Counted from the stretch's first letter, positions 44,996 through 56,664 are shown. The stretch: DNA of 64,000 bases from Protonemura montana (GCA_947568835.1 OX387609.1:16947208-17011207), one strand, 5' to 3'. The notes: a model not told the origin generated them from the letters alone. A program made the numbers and translations.

Positions 44996-46430
44996 ATGTA
45001 TATTGTATTGTATTGCAATGTAATATATTTATTTTTGTCCCTGACAAGTATAGTGAACCAGTGTGGGCAAAGTCAGGTCAGCTATAATATAGGCAAATAA
45101 TATTAATAGGGGTAAAGTAAAATAGAAAAAACAATAATAACAATTAGTTTTGTTCCAAGATATTAACATATTTACAGATGACAGTTTTGCAAATTGTTAG
45201 AAAGGTTTTAATATTCATCAAGGGAGTAGAAGTGGTTGTTGAGAAGGAAGATGCGTAGTTTAAAGTCAAAGCAGCTGCAGGTAGGGGAGTCTTTGGCGAG
45301 GGCAGGAAGGTGATTGTGGATTTTGGTACAAAGGTATCGGGGGTTGTGTTTGAAAAGTGTGGTTTTGTGGGGGAGGGCTCGGATTTCCTGACTTCTCCTC
45401 GTTGCGTGAGAGTGAACGGAGGAGTCAGGTGGGAATAGGTCAGGGTGGGATCTGACTAGGGTGCTTGCAATCTGAACGAGGGTGCAGGTGAGGGTAAGGA
45501 TTTTGAGAGTTAAGAAGAGGGGTTTGCATGTCTCACGGCAGGATGCTCCTGCAATAATGCAGACCGCTTGTTTTTGGGCAGTAAAGATACTTTTTACGTG
45601 GAGGGAGGTGCCCCAGAAAAGGATGTTGTAGGATATGTGTGAGTGTAGGTGTGCATGATAAACTAGTTTGACAGAGTGGGGGTTGACTACCTTGTCTAGT
45701 CGACGGAGGAGGAAGCCGGTGGTTTTGATTTTGGAGAGAGTTTTTTGAACAAGAAGTGTCCAGTCTAGGTTAGGGGTGATGTGGATGCCAAGGAATTTAG
45801 TCGAGGGGGCACTTGGAGTTACTTTGCAGTTGACTCAGATGAGGGGGGTAGATACGGAGGGGGGTTTGCCGGGGGTTGAAGAGATAATACAAACAACTTG
45901 GGTGTGGTCAGAGAGTAATGAGGCAATCCACTTGTCATGGGTTCCTCTGGTTCCTTGAGACTGGAGATTGGGGAGGAGGAGGGTGTGGTTGATTGTGTCC
46001 AAGACTATGCTGAGATCACAAGAGTCCCAATGCCTGATCATCTTTGTCCAGGGCAGTGTGGATGGTAGAGAGGAATTGCAAGATGGCTGTGACGGTGAAT
46101 TTATTCTTCTGGAAGCTGTGTTTGCAGTCTGGAAGGATGTTGTGGGTGTTTAGCAAGGAAAGCAGCAAGGAGAGCATGATTTATTCGATGAGTCTGGACA
46201 ATGTGGAGAGGTAGGAGATGGGCCTATAGTTGTCAACGTTGGACTTTGTTACCTTCTTGTGGATTGGGATGATGAGAGCCTGTTTGAGTTTGGTGGGAAT
46301 ATGTTGAGGTAAAGGAGCTATTATTGATGAGGGTGAGGGGGTCGGTTAGGAGGTGCAAGTTGCTGGCTATGAACTCAGCTGGAGGACTCATCTAGTTCGC
46401 TGGAGTGTTTGTTTTAGAGGAAGCGGACTG
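44996..46430 (-). pseudogene. LINE (CR1/jockey-like) remnant
   Basis: Minus-strand frames with stops and frameshifts give a reverse transcriptase: IPTKLKQALIIPIHKK and NVDNYRPISYLSTLSRLIE, a FDTINH-like LDTINHTLLLPNLQSQG, SLLSDHTQ, then after a gap KFLGIHITPNLDWTLLVQKT, LFWGTSLHVKSIFTAQKQAV and the C-terminal FKHNPRYLCTKIHNHLPALA region. The 3' end runs to a TTGTA-type repeat near 44996. The YADD-box region is missing or unreadable. It lies in the intron between the two LRR-gene exons, on the same strand. Confidence 0.75.
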
Positions 46431-46495
46431 CAAGGGAGATCTCTCCAGGATTGGTAGAGAATAGGAATATTGACTTTAAGGGTGACTTGGCTAGG

Positions 46496-47848
46496 ATTGG
46501 CTTGGCTTGGCTTGGCTTGGCTTGGCTAGGATTGGCTTGGCTTGGCTTGGCTAGGATTGGCTTGGCTAGGATTGGCTTGGCTTGGCTTGGCTTGGCTAGG
46601 ATTGTCTTGGCTTGGCTTGGCTTGGCTAGGATTGGCTTGGCTTGGCTTGGCTAGGATTGGCTTGGCTTGGCTTGGCTAGGATTGGCTTGGCTAGGATTGG
46701 CTTGGCTTGGCTTGGCTAGGATTGGCTTGGCTTGGATTGGCTTGGCTAGGATTGGCTTGGCTAGGATTGGCTTGGCTTGGCTTGGCTAGAATTGGCTTGG
46801 CTAGGATTGGCTTGGCTTGGCTTGGCTTGGCTAGGATTGTCTTGGCTTGGCTTGTCTTGGCTTGGCTTGGCTTGGCTAGGATTGGCTTGGCTTGGCTTGG
46901 CTAGGATTGGCTTGGCTTGGCTTGGCTAGGATTGGCTTGGCTAGGATTGGCTTGGCTTGGCTTGGCTAGGATTGGCTTGGCTTGGCTTCGCTTGGCTTGG
47001 CTTGGCTAGGATTGGCTTGGCTAGGATTGGCTTGGCTTGGCTAGGATTGTCTTGGCTTGGCTTGTCTTGTCTTGTCTAGGCTTGGCTTGGATTGGCTTGG
47101 CTAGGATTGGCTTGGCTTGGCTAGGATTGGCTTGGCTTGGCTAGGATTGTCTTGGCTTGGCTTGTCTTGTCTTGTCTAGGCTTGGCTTGGATTGGCTTGG
47201 ATTGGCTTGGCTTGGCTTGGCTAGGATTGGCTTGGCTTGGATTGGCTTGGCTTCGCTTGGCTTGGCTTGGCTAGGATTGGCTTGGCTAGGATTGGCTTGG
47301 CTTGGCTAGGATTGTCTTGGCTTGGCTTGGCTTGGCTTGGCTTGGCTAGGATTGGCTTGGCTTGGCTTGGCTTGGCTTGGCTTGGCTAGGCTTGGCTAGG
47401 ATTAGCTTGGCTTGGCTTGGCTAGGATTGGCTAGGATTGGCTTGGCTTGGCTAGGATTGGCTTGGCTTGGCTAGGATTGGCTTGGCTTGGATTGGCTTGG
47501 CTTCGCTTGGCTTGGCTTGGCTAGGATTGGCTTGGCTAGGATTGTCTTGGCTTGGCTTGGCTTGGCTTGGCTAGGATTGGCTTGGCTTGGCTTGGCTTGG
47601 CTTGGCTTGGCTAGGCTTGGCTAGGATTAGCTTGGCTTGGCTTGGCTAGGATTGGCTAGGATTGGCTTGGCTTGGCTTGGCTTGGCTAGGATTGGCTAGG
47701 ATTGGCTAGGATTGGCTTGGCTTGGCTAGGATTGGCTTGGATTGGCTTGACTTGGCTAGGATTGGCTTGGATTGGATTGGCTTGGCTTGGCTAGGATTGG
47801 CTTGGATTGGCTTGGCTGGATTGGCTAGGATTGGCTTGGCTTGGCTTA
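46496..47848. repeat. Pentanucleotide minisatellite (CTTGG/CTAGG/ATTGG)
   Basis: About 1.35 kb built almost only of the 5-mers CTTGG, CTAGG and ATTGG with rare CTTGT, CTTCG or CTTGA. CTAGG is nearly always followed by ATTGG, so the practical unit is a run of CTTGG plus one CTAGGATTGG. Longer blocks repeat (about 47220-47400 and 47470-47640). Frames such as LAWLGLARIG are by-products. It lies just downstream of the splice donor at 47870 within the LRR-gene intron. Confidence 0.97.
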
Positions 47849-47870
47849 CACTTATCCCTACCATTGATAC

Positions 47871-48022
47871 CTGTCAAGTCCAGCTGTTGTAGGGAGGATG
47901 CACTTTGGACCAACTGCAGGAGGTCTGCATCATTAGTTCCACGACAAGCAGCCAGGCCCAGCTTCTTCAGCGAAGAACAAGATTCCACCAACGGAAGAAG
48001 ACCTCCAACTTCATCTGCCAGA
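47871..48022 (-). pseudogene. Exon of a leucine-rich-repeat gene
   Basis: A 152-bp exon between acceptor TTGTTTTCCAG and donor CAG|GTATCA. It encodes LADEVGGLLPLVESCSSLKK followed by LGLAACRGTNDADLLQL and VQSASSLQQLDLTG, two repeats of the L..L..C..L..L.L..C type seen in F-box/LRR and related proteins. The exon itself has no stop. It ends in phase 1 and fits the acceptor at 44758, whose exon is disrupted; hence I list it as part of a broken gene. Gene identity is unknown; upstream exons were not found with confidence, although 49349-49446 is a candidate. Confidence 0.6.
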
Positions 48023-48290
48023 CTGGAAAACAAATGCAACTGTTACTGTCAAACCCAAACATTTCTGAGAGGCTTCATATTGCTACTAGACACATTTCTA
48101 AAAAGCATTTTTTCATCTTTTAGCACGAGCAGCAAGTCTTAAAGATCAGGAGTTAACATTATGTGCTTTTCTGATTTTCAGATCAGATCTTTTTTATCTC
48201 CTAACTGGCCCAAACTTTATCACAAAACTTTCAGATAAACTTTATCAGTTCTTTAACAAAATGCAACTGTAATTTTTTGATTATCTTCAC

Positions 48291-49325
48291 AGTTACAGCT
48301 AACAACAGAAAGAAGATAGTATATATAGATATAGTAGCGCTGCTATAGCTGAATTCAGCAATGATCAGCAATAACAATACAGCTATGATATGTCAAATAC
48401 TTGACAGTTAAAGCTAACAACAGAAAGAAGATAGTATATATAGATATAGTAGCGCTGCTATAGCTGAATTCAGCAATGATCAGCAATAACAATACAGCTA
48501 TGATATGTCAAATACTTGACAGTTAAAGCTAACAACAGAAAGAAGATAGTATATATAGATATAGTAGCGCTGCTATAGCTGAATTCAGCAATGATCAGCA
48601 ATAACAATACAGCTATGATATGTCAAATACTTGACAGTTAAAGCTAACAACAGAAAGAAGATAGTATATATAGATATAGTAGCGCTGCTATAGCTAAATT
48701 CAGCAATGATCAGCAATAACAATACAGCTATGATATGTCAAATACTTGACAGTTAAAGCTAACAACAGAAAGAAGATAGTATATATAGATATAGTAGCGC
48801 TGCTATAGCTAAATTCAGCAATGATCAGCAATAACAATACAGCTATGATATGTCAAATACTTGACAGTTAAAGCTAACAACAGAAAGAAGATAGTATATA
48901 TAGATATAGTAGCGCTGCTATAGCTAAATTCAGCAATGATCAGCAATAACAATACAGCTATGATATGTCAAATACTTGACAGTTAAAGCTAACAACAGAA
49001 AGAAGATAGTATATATAGATATAGTAGCGCTGCTATAGCTAAATTCAGCAATGATCAGCAATAACAATACAGCTATGATATGTCAAATACTTGACAGTTA
49101 AAGCTAACAACAGAAAGAAGTTAGTATATATAGATATAGTAGCGCTGCTATAGCTGAATTCAGCAATGATCAGCAATAACAATACAGCTATGATATGTCA
49201 AATACTTGACAGTTAAAGCTAACAACAGAATGAAGATAGTATATATAGATATAGTAGCGCTGCTATAGCTAAATTCAGCAATGATCAGCAATAACAATAC
49301 AGCTATGATATGTCAAATACTTCAC
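48291..49325. repeat. 115-bp tandem array, exactly nine units
   Basis: Nine head-to-tail units, each 115 bp, starting AGTTAAAGCTAACAACAG and ending AAATACTTGAC; spacing of 115 is exact between all starts I checked. Each unit contains ATAGTAGCGCTGCTAT (inverted repeat around AGCGCT) and either GCTGAATTCAGC (a perfect 12-bp palindrome) or the variant GCTAAATTCAGC. Variant order along the array is G G G A A A A G A at that base. Confidence 0.97.
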
Positions 49326-49348
49326 CAGAAGAACATGCATTGCATGAC

Positions 49349-49446
49349 ATCACGGTATGTATTGGTGACAGAGAACGGAGGAGGCCGAGCTTGAGAAGAA
49401 GTCACTGATCCTTGTTCTCTGTTTCATGAATGAATCCAACAGCGAC
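49349..49446 (-). other. Possible small exon (unidentified)
   Basis: A good acceptor (TTGATTTATTTACAG) precedes 49446, and one frame reads SLLDSFMKQRTRISDFFSSS without a stop. A donor near 49349 is weak. It could be an earlier exon of the LRR gene on the same strand, or chance. The rest of 49326-49818 shows nothing. Confidence 0.25.
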
Positions 49447-49818
49447 CTGTAAATAAATCAATCAATAAAGAAGATGATTAATTAAGATCTATTAGGCCCC
49501 TGACTAGGCCAGTGTGTGATCCTTCAAGGGCAGGTCAAAGATAGGGTTGTGACAATATCACTGGTTACACCCAAAGTATTCAAAATGCAGCTTGGAGAAA
49601 TACATTTCTACATTTCTCCTGGCAAAATTAGTTGAGGAGAATAGTTTCAAAAAGTTTCAGTCCAATCACACTCATTCCAAGTTATTACTGTTGATATATT
49701 AATATAGAAATAGTAGGAACACAATGTGACGAGGACTATGATTTATAAAAGTCAAGATACAAAAAGAAAATTAACAGCCTTTGATGATATTTCAAGAAGG
49801 AATGATGTGACTAATCAC

Positions 49819-51229
49819 TAGAGCCACGATTATATGGTGATGTGCGAAATCGCGAATTGTTCTTATCTCTTGTTATTCTTACAAATGAGTGCGATTCATT
49901 GAATTCCCATCTCAAATATGTAAGAAGGTCATGGCGACGAAACGTGAAATTCACGAAAAATCATCCATAACACCGAAATCAACTATTTCCCGCGAAATCA
50001 TCGCGAAATGTGCCTTTTCCCATCCAATAATCTTCAATTTCAGATAATCTGTTATTTTTTTCATTTTGATCAAATCATATTTCATGGAAAATAAATAAAC
50101 AAACCTATTTGTTTTTATGCTAAATTAAGAGATAATGAAGCTATTTCACATAATATGTGTACTTTGCAAAATAGCCACTTATTTCCATGCAAAAATTTAA
50201 AATGTTTATTTTATCTCTCTAAACACACATTTCCATGAATTTGTCATATTCAGGTCTGTTTCTCATCAAATGCTGTCAACATTCCTAAGCTTAGGGGGTA
50301 GAAGTAGTGGGGCAAAATGTTTGCTGTAGGAAACCATAGCCATTGGTTGGCTGAATCTTCCACTCCTTGCCATGTGAGCACCAGCACCACATGCATTCAG
50401 TCTATATAGAGATTAGCTGGGATTTCAAATTTCAATGGGGTGTAATACATCTTTGGCTTTTGAGGATCAAACAAAGCAACTCTTTGTGAGTGATGGATAT
50501 ATTTTGATGTGTGGAATCTGGAACACCAGACTTGTCTGGGAGAAAAAAGACAATCTTGCAAAGTATGTTAGTACCGGGCAGTGGGTCTAATTCAAATTCT
50601 AATGGACATACAAATCTCAAACCCCTCATTTGCAGTTCTGACTTAGCAAACTATTTGAGCCCCAGTGAACAGTGTTGATGCAGAGGTTTTTTAGTCATTA
50701 AAACCTTGTGCTGACTGACAAAGGAACAAGAATGAAGGAAGCTATCATTGAAACTTGTTCAATGTTAAGTTTTAACAAGTAGTAGGTGTTGCTCATACTA
50801 CCATACAATGTATTTCATGGTGGCATTTATGTAAAATATTGATTTGTGCTATTAATTTTGTTCCAAGTCCCTTACAAATACCGATGTTGAGGACCTACAC
50901 TAAATATTTGCTTTATTGTAATTATTATTGATCACTTCTTTATTAGAGATCCCAGTGCTTGCCCTAAATCTTCATTCCTTTCGAAAGTAGATCGCAAAAG
51001 CTCTTTTTTTCTATTTAGCTATAAACGCTAAAATTCAAATAATTAGCACTAAAATTTCGATAAAACTAATGCTAAAAACACGTAGTACCTTCTTTTTTCG
51101 TCACCTATGTCTGAAATCTGCTATTGACATGAAATTCTGTACTTTTTCCATAACACCGCCATAACACCGAAATCCAAAAAGCTTACCACGAAATTATCGA
51201 AATCATAACACCATAATATCTTGGCTCTA
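49819..51229. mobile_element. Diverged hAT-like non-autonomous element (candidate)
   Basis: Left end TAGAGCCACGATTATATGGT; the right end, read on the other strand, is TAGAGCCAAGATATTATGGT, giving imperfect inverted termini of about 22 bp that fit the YARNG rule. ATAACACCGAAATC occurs inside both ends on the same strand (about 49970 and 51160), like the subterminal repeats of other hAT elements. I could not find a matching 8-bp duplication (CTAATCAC versus TCAATTAT), and there is no coding sequence. Confidence 0.6.
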
Positions 51230-51589
51230 TCAATTATGTCTCATGAACCTCCTTTTTTTCTTCTTAATAGGAACTTCCTGCCAGTCCATACAGACCGTTT
51301 AGGGAACCTGCATGAACGTACCCAGAGCAGGTCAAGGAAGTAGAGGGACTTGGCTCTAGGGCTATTTTCGTGCCAAGATGGTTGGTTTTTTTTTAAGATT
51401 TTAAAAGTTTTTTTCAGCAATTATAACAATCTTGGGAATTCTTTTGAAGACATTATAAGTATTTTGAAATCCTGCAAATGAAATCACTATGCCAAATATT
51501 ATTTATGAGTTGGCAGCAATGCAAGGGGGGCAGGAATAGTGCTAGCATCTTCTCTTGCAAGCTGGTAAACTGTGCTTCTTCTTCTACCG

Positions 51590-52207
51590 AACGGTTTGGC
51601 GTGTTGGAAACACCGGTTCTCGTTAGGTCACCGAAGTTAAGCAACACTGCCCTGAGTCAGGTATTGAATGGGTGACCATCATACACATGACCAGTTCTGT
51701 TCGGGAGAGAGGTTGGAGGGATGATAGTTAAGCAACACTGCGCTGAGTCAAGTATTGGATGAGTGACCATCATACACATGACCAGTTCTGTTCGGGAGAG
51801 AGGTTGGAGAGATGAAAGTTAAGCAACACTGCGCTGGGTCAGGTATTGAATGGGTGACCATCATACACATGACCAGTTCTGTATGGGAGAGAGGTTGGAG
51901 GGATGAAAGTTAGAACAGAAACTTCACTCGCCTTGCTTATCAACCTCTCGACAGCATGGATTTGTGGAGGAATCCTGTTGTTCGCGTTGTACCGTCCTTC
52001 GAAAGGGACGTTAAGTCGTTGGTCCTCTTGGTGCTCTTCCACAAGAGTAGGCTACGTGCTGGCACTGAGTTTCCCCTTCTCCCTTCTAGGCTAGGTTAGG
52101 TTCATCATCATCCTCATCATCATCCACTCATTCACCGACGCCATTAGACCAGTGCCGCATGGCCAGTTGTCAAAACAGTGCGTCGTTAAACACCACAAAT
52201 AATAATG
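51590..52207 (+). mobile_element. 5S-rRNA-derived SINE with tandemly repeated head
   Basis: The head reads GAAACACCGGTTCTCGTTAG, then ACCGAAGTTAAGCAAC, then AGGTATTGAATGGGTGACC. These match in order the 5S rRNA internal promoter region (CTCG...GAAGCTAAGCA...TTGGATGGGAGACC). The segment from GTTAAGCAAC through GAGAGAGGTTGGAGGGATGA is present three times (51638, 51727, 51816; about 89-bp spacing). A long body follows, with ACGTTAAGTCGTTGGTCCTC, and the 3' end is ACAAATAATAAT. 5S-derived heads define SINE3-type elements. Confidence 0.75.
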
Positions 52208-52306
52208 TACTTCTTCTGCTCAGTGGAAATCCACAAACATGGCAGACAAAAGGATCTCGACTAACTGGACGGTATCGGTACTGAGTATTTGAACAGCGAG
52301 GCCAAC

Positions 52307-52436
52307 CTTTCCGGCGCGAGGACGCTTTTCTTCGAGCTCTCGACGCAGCGCTATCTCCTTGAGCTGCTCCTTGTTCGAGTACACCTTGCTCTCTCGCTTC
52401 ATGTTCTTAGCGTTCAGGTCGTCTTCCACGTACTTG
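52307..52436 (-). pseudogene. GCN1 exon, charged region
   Basis: Acceptor CCACTTGTTGCAG, donor GAAAG|GTTGGC. It reads KYVEDDLNAKNMKRESKVYS, NKEQLKEIALRRELEEKRPR. This matches the NMKRENKAYS.KEQ..E..L..E signature of animal GCN1. The frame is open and joins in phase to the exon at 53706. No later GCN1 exon is visible toward lower coordinates. Confidence 0.88.
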
Positions 52437-53221
52437 CTGCAACAAGTGGCACCAACCGACCGTACAAGCATCTGGTAGCAATCGCTTCGTGGGGTTCGAG
52501 TTGGCTAGGAGCAAGGGACAGTGATCTGGCACACTCAGCGCAAGCAGTGGTTCAAATCTCTAAGAATTGTTAAATATTTCTTACAAATATTATCTTTGTT
52601 CTTGGTCTACCTAGGTTAACCATGTAGGTTATGTACCCTAAATGTTTCCAAGATCATGTATTGTACTTGAGGTGACAGACAATAAACAAACTGAAACTGG
52701 AAACTGAATTTATTGTGTGTCGTCCAAGTTGCTAAGAAAACCATTATTATTAATTTTTTTTTCCACAACTTTGACATGCATTTCAATCAGTATAAAATGC
52801 TATCGGTTGTTGCTAGGTTGTTTGTATATTGCTAAGTTTAGCCCTAATTTCTCTCGAACTATTCGCTAGTGGTATAACCGCACTTCCCGACAGATTATTC
52901 CACAATCCCTCTGCAGCTAAACAGTACTTCCCGATGTTGGTTCTTGTTTTCAACTGTTTTATAACCCTATGGTTTAAGCATGTCAACCCATAAACATTTC
53001 AACATTCTTAGCCTGCTTTGCTACCGTTCATTCCTGGTCAAGAAAGCGTTGGATTGAACCCGGCAACACATGGCAATAGTGTCGCAGACCCGGCTCCTCG
53101 TTAAGCTCAAATGATTTATTCACACTCAACGCAGCTTATCGTTTAAACAGGACGGTGCCTCCTCACTTACACCCTAAGCAGCCAATGGTCTCTAGCTCCT
53201 GAAGCAGCTTTACCACTATAA
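52437..53221. other. GCN1 intron with possible LINE tail
   Basis: No exon is visible between 52437 and 53221. A minus-strand frame near 52800-52950 reads TRTNIGKYCLAAEGLWNNLS, which resembles the WN.L region of LINE C-termini; weak evidence only. Confidence 0.3.
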
Positions 53222-53657
53222 TAGGGAAATCTCTTTAAATTTCAAAATGTTTTTTTATTTTTTTTTTGTGAAAAAATAATGAACACGTATTTTTTTATTT
53301 TCTTCTAAATCCAATTTTGAATAAAATATACCTTTTTAAAATTTTTACGTTTCAATCTCGTACGAAAACGAGGGTTGCCATTTTTTATGACATGAAGTGA
53401 AATCTGACGTCAGTATGACGTCAAGAAACAGAAGCGAACGCAAAGGTAACCCAAAATGACGTCAGAACACTATTTCTGACGTCACAGCTCGTTTTCATCC
53501 CGCCACGAGAATTTATATTTTAGCCATTCTTAAAACAAATATAAATAGAAAAGTTATGATCGGATTATAAAAAGAAAAAATACATCAGATTTAATTTTAA
53601 ACGCGTATTTGAACACAATGATAATAATTAAATAATAATCTTAAGGAGATTTCCCTG
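53222..53657. mobile_element. MITE-like element carrying CRE octamers
   Basis: Termini TAGGGAAATCTCTTTAA at the left and, inverted at the right, CAGGGAAATCTCCTTAA, fitting the hAT YARNG rule. No 8-bp duplication is visible (CACTATAA versus TTGTGAAC). It has no coding capacity. It ends 49 bp from the GCN1 exon at 53706. Confidence 0.6.
53405..53484. promoter_or_regulatory. Cluster of four TGACGTCA octamers
   Basis: Perfect CREB/ATF consensus palindromes TGACGTCA at 53405-53412, 53416-53423, 53457-53464 and 53477-53484. The sequence match is exact; any binding or function is inference. Confidence 0.6.
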
Positions 53658-53705
53658 TTGTGAACGTCGCAGACTTATGTTGATATGAGCCCTAGCTCGA
53701 CTCAC

Positions 53706-53861
53706 CCAGTGAGAACTGTCTTGTCGTAGAGCTCTCCCTCTGGCGAGAGGAACGTGAAGCACTCGTCGTTGGTTCAGCTGTTCTGTGACGTAGTTGACCA
53801 TCAAGGGCATCAGTGCCTCGGGGTTCAGACGGACGATCGTCTTCAGGCAGCTCTCCATGTT
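53706..53861 (-). pseudogene. GCN1 exon with internal deletion
   Basis: Acceptor TTGCCGACACAG; donor GG|GTGAGT. It reads NMESCLKTIVRLNPEALMPL and MVNYVTEQLNQ, then shifts one frame to DECFTFLSPEGELYDKTVLT. The last part matches the EEF...TP.GELYDK segment of GCN1. About eight residues expected between the two parts are absent and the length is one base out of frame, so a small deletion occurred. The outgoing phase fits the exon at 52436. Confidence 0.8.
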
Positions 53862-54020
53862 CTGTGTCGGCAAGAGAACACTGTGTGAAAAAAATGTCAA
53901 ATACCGCTTAAAATTTATAAACTAAGAGCAAAATTCTATGTGATTATATTTTAAATTCTATAAACACTATTGCAATTCTATTAGCTGCAGTTAATTATTG
54001 TAATACCAAAACTATTACCT

Positions 54021-54271
54021 TTGAGTGCAGGTTCTAGGTAGAGAAACAACGTCAATGTTACAGTCTCTGCGTGAAAGATGACTACCTTACCGACAAAAAT
54101 GCAGAGTACCGAAACATCACGTTAAGAGGAGCCACTGTCGTAAGAATTTTAATTTCGATATTTCTCGTAGGTTAACTCACTTTTGTGACTTTTCATGCTC
54201 AAAAAATCTCCATCAATGTTTACCTCAACTATTGATAAACACGTAACGATATTTAAAATCGAGGAACCTAC
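54021..54271. repeat. Dispersed repeat, copy A, with an inverted segment
   Basis: 54021-54142 matches 62811-62943 directly (shared TTGAGTGCAGGTTCTAGGTA and ACATCACGTTAAG). The next part, about 54176-54255, matches 63028-63105 but on the opposite strand, including the block GAGATTTTTTGAGCATGAAA. In this copy the inverted part is bracketed by GTAGGTTA (54167) and AACCTAC (54265). Confidence 0.85.
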
Positions 54272-54276
54272 TATAC

Positions 54277-56664
54277 ATCAGCTGGCTGCATCCTATACTC
54301 TATCCAGGTTATTTGAGATCAGCTGGCTGGATCCTATACTCTATCCAGGTTATTTGCGATCAGCTGACTGGATCCTATACTGTATCTAGGTTATTTGAGA
54401 TCAGCTGGCTGGATCCTATGCTCTATCCAGGTTATTTGAGATCAGCTGGCTGGATCCTATGCTCTATCCAGGTTATTGGAGATCAGCTGGCTGGATCCTA
54501 TGCTCTATCCAGGTTATTTGAGATCAGCTGGCTGGATCCTATGCTCTATCCAGGTTGTTTAAGATCAGCTGGCTGGATCCTATGCTCTACCCAGGTTATT
54601 TGAGATCAGCTGACTGGATCCTATGCTCTATCCAGGTTATTTGAGATCAGCTGGCTGGATCCTAAGCTCTGACCAGGTTATTTGAGATCAGCTGGCTGGA
54701 TCCTATGCTCTATCCAGGTTATTTGAGATCAGCTGGCTGGATCCTATGCTCTATCCAGGTTATTTGAGATCAGCTGGCTGGATCCTATGCTCTATCCAGG
54801 TTATTTGAGATCAGCTGGCTGGATCCTAAGCTCTGACCAGGTTGTTTGAGATCAACTGGCTGGATCCTATGCTCTATCCAGGTTATTTGAGATCAGCTGG
54901 CTGGATCCTAAGCTCTGACCAGGTTATTTGAGATCAGCTGGCTGGATCCTATGCTCTATCCAGGTTATTTGAGATCAGCTGGCTGGATCCTATGCTCTAT
55001 CCAGGTTATTTGAGATCAGCTGGCTGGATCCTATGCTCTATCCATGTTATTTGAGATCAGCTGACTGGATCCTATGCTCTGACCAGGTCATTTGAGGTCA
55101 GCTGGCTGGATCCTATGCTCTATCCAGGTTATTTGAGATCAGCTGGCTGGATCCTATGCTCTATCCAGGTTATTTGAGATCAGCTGACTGGATCCTATGC
55201 TCTATCCAGGTTATTTGAGATCAGCCGGCTGGATCATATGCTATATCCATGTTATTTGAGATCAGCTGGCTGGATCCTATGCTCTATCCAGGTTATTTGA
55301 GATCAGCTGGCTGGATCCTTTGCTCTATCCAGGTTATTTGAGATTAGCTGGCTGGATCCTATGCTCTATCCAGGTTATTTGAGATTAGCTGGCTGGATCC
55401 TATGCTCTATCCAGGTTATTTGAGATCAGCTGACTGGATCCTATGCTCTATCCAGGTTATTTGAGATGAGCTGGCTGGATCCTATGCTCTATCCAGGTTA
55501 TTTGAGATGAGCTGGCTGGATCCTATGCTCTATCCAGGTTATTTGAGATCAGCTGACTGGATCCTATGCTCTATCCAGGTTATTTGAGATCAGCTGGCTG
55601 GATCCTATGCTCTATCCAGGTTATTTGAGATTAGCTGGCTGGATCCTATGCTCTATCCAGGTTATTTGAGATCAGCTGACTGGATCCTATGCTCTATCCA
55701 GGTTATTTGAGATCAGCTGGCTGGATCCTATACTCTATCCAGGTTATTTGAGATCAGCTGGCTGGATCCTATGCTCTATCCAGGCTATTTGAAATCAGCT
55801 GGCTGGATCCTATGCTCTATCCAGGTTATTTGAGATGAGCTGACTGGATCCTATGCTCTACCCAGGTTATTTGAGATCAGCTGACTGGATCCTTTGCTCT
55901 ATCCATGTTATTTGAGATCAGCCGGCTGGATACTATGCTCTATCCAGGTTATTGGAGATCAGCTGGCTGGATCCTATGCTCTATCCAGGTTATTTGAGAT
56001 CAGCTGGCTGGATCCTATGCTCTATCCAGGTTATTTGAGATCAGCTGGTTGGATCCTATGCTCTATCCAGGTTATTTGAGATCAGCTGGCTAGATCCTAT
56101 GCTCTATCCAGGTTATTTGAGATCAGCTGGCTGGATCCTATGCTCTATCCAGGTTATTTGAGATCAGCTGGCTGGATCCTATGCTCTATCCAGGTTATTT
56201 GAGATCAGCTGGCTGGATCCTATGCTCTATCCAGGTTATTTGAGATCAGCTGGCTGGATCCTATGCTCTATCCAGGTTATTTGAGATCAGCTGGCTAGAT
56301 CCTATGCTCTATCCAGGTTATTTGAGATCGGCTGGTTGGATCTCATGCTCTATCCAGGTTATTTGAGATCGGCTGGCTGGATCCTATGCTCTATCCAGGT
56401 TATTTGAGATCAGCTGGTTGGATCTCATGCTCTATCCAGGTTATTTGAGATCAGCTAGCTGGATCCTATGCTCTATCCAGGTTATTTGAGATCAGCTGGC
56501 TGGATCCTATGCTATGACCAGGTTATTTGAGATCAGCTGGCTGGATCCTATGCTCTATCCAGGTTATTTGAGATCAGCTGGCTGGATCCTATGCTCTATC
56601 CAGGTTATTTGAGATCAGCTGGCTGGATCCTATGCTCTATCCAGGTTATTTGAGATCAGCTAGC
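54277..56664. repeat. 41-bp minisatellite in a GCN1 intron or deletion
   Basis: About 58 copies of a 41-bp unit starting GATCAGCTGGCTGGATCC and ending CCAGGTTATTTGA. It carries CAGCTG and GGATCC palindromes. Variants (GACTGG, TAAGCTCTGACC, TTAGCTGG) recur in clusters, showing local duplication. It occupies the place where several GCN1 exons would be expected. Confidence 0.97.

Noticed and set aside
46451..46904. LAWLGLAWLG-type hydrophobic protein
   Set aside because: Translation of the CTTGG minisatellite, not a gene.
49819..51229. Confirmed hAT element with target duplication
   Set aside because: Termini match but no 8-bp duplication is visible, so it is listed only as a candidate.
54195..56079. 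Repeat proteins with ISWLDPMLYPGYLRSAGW units
   Set aside because: Frames through the 41-bp minisatellite; no independent support.
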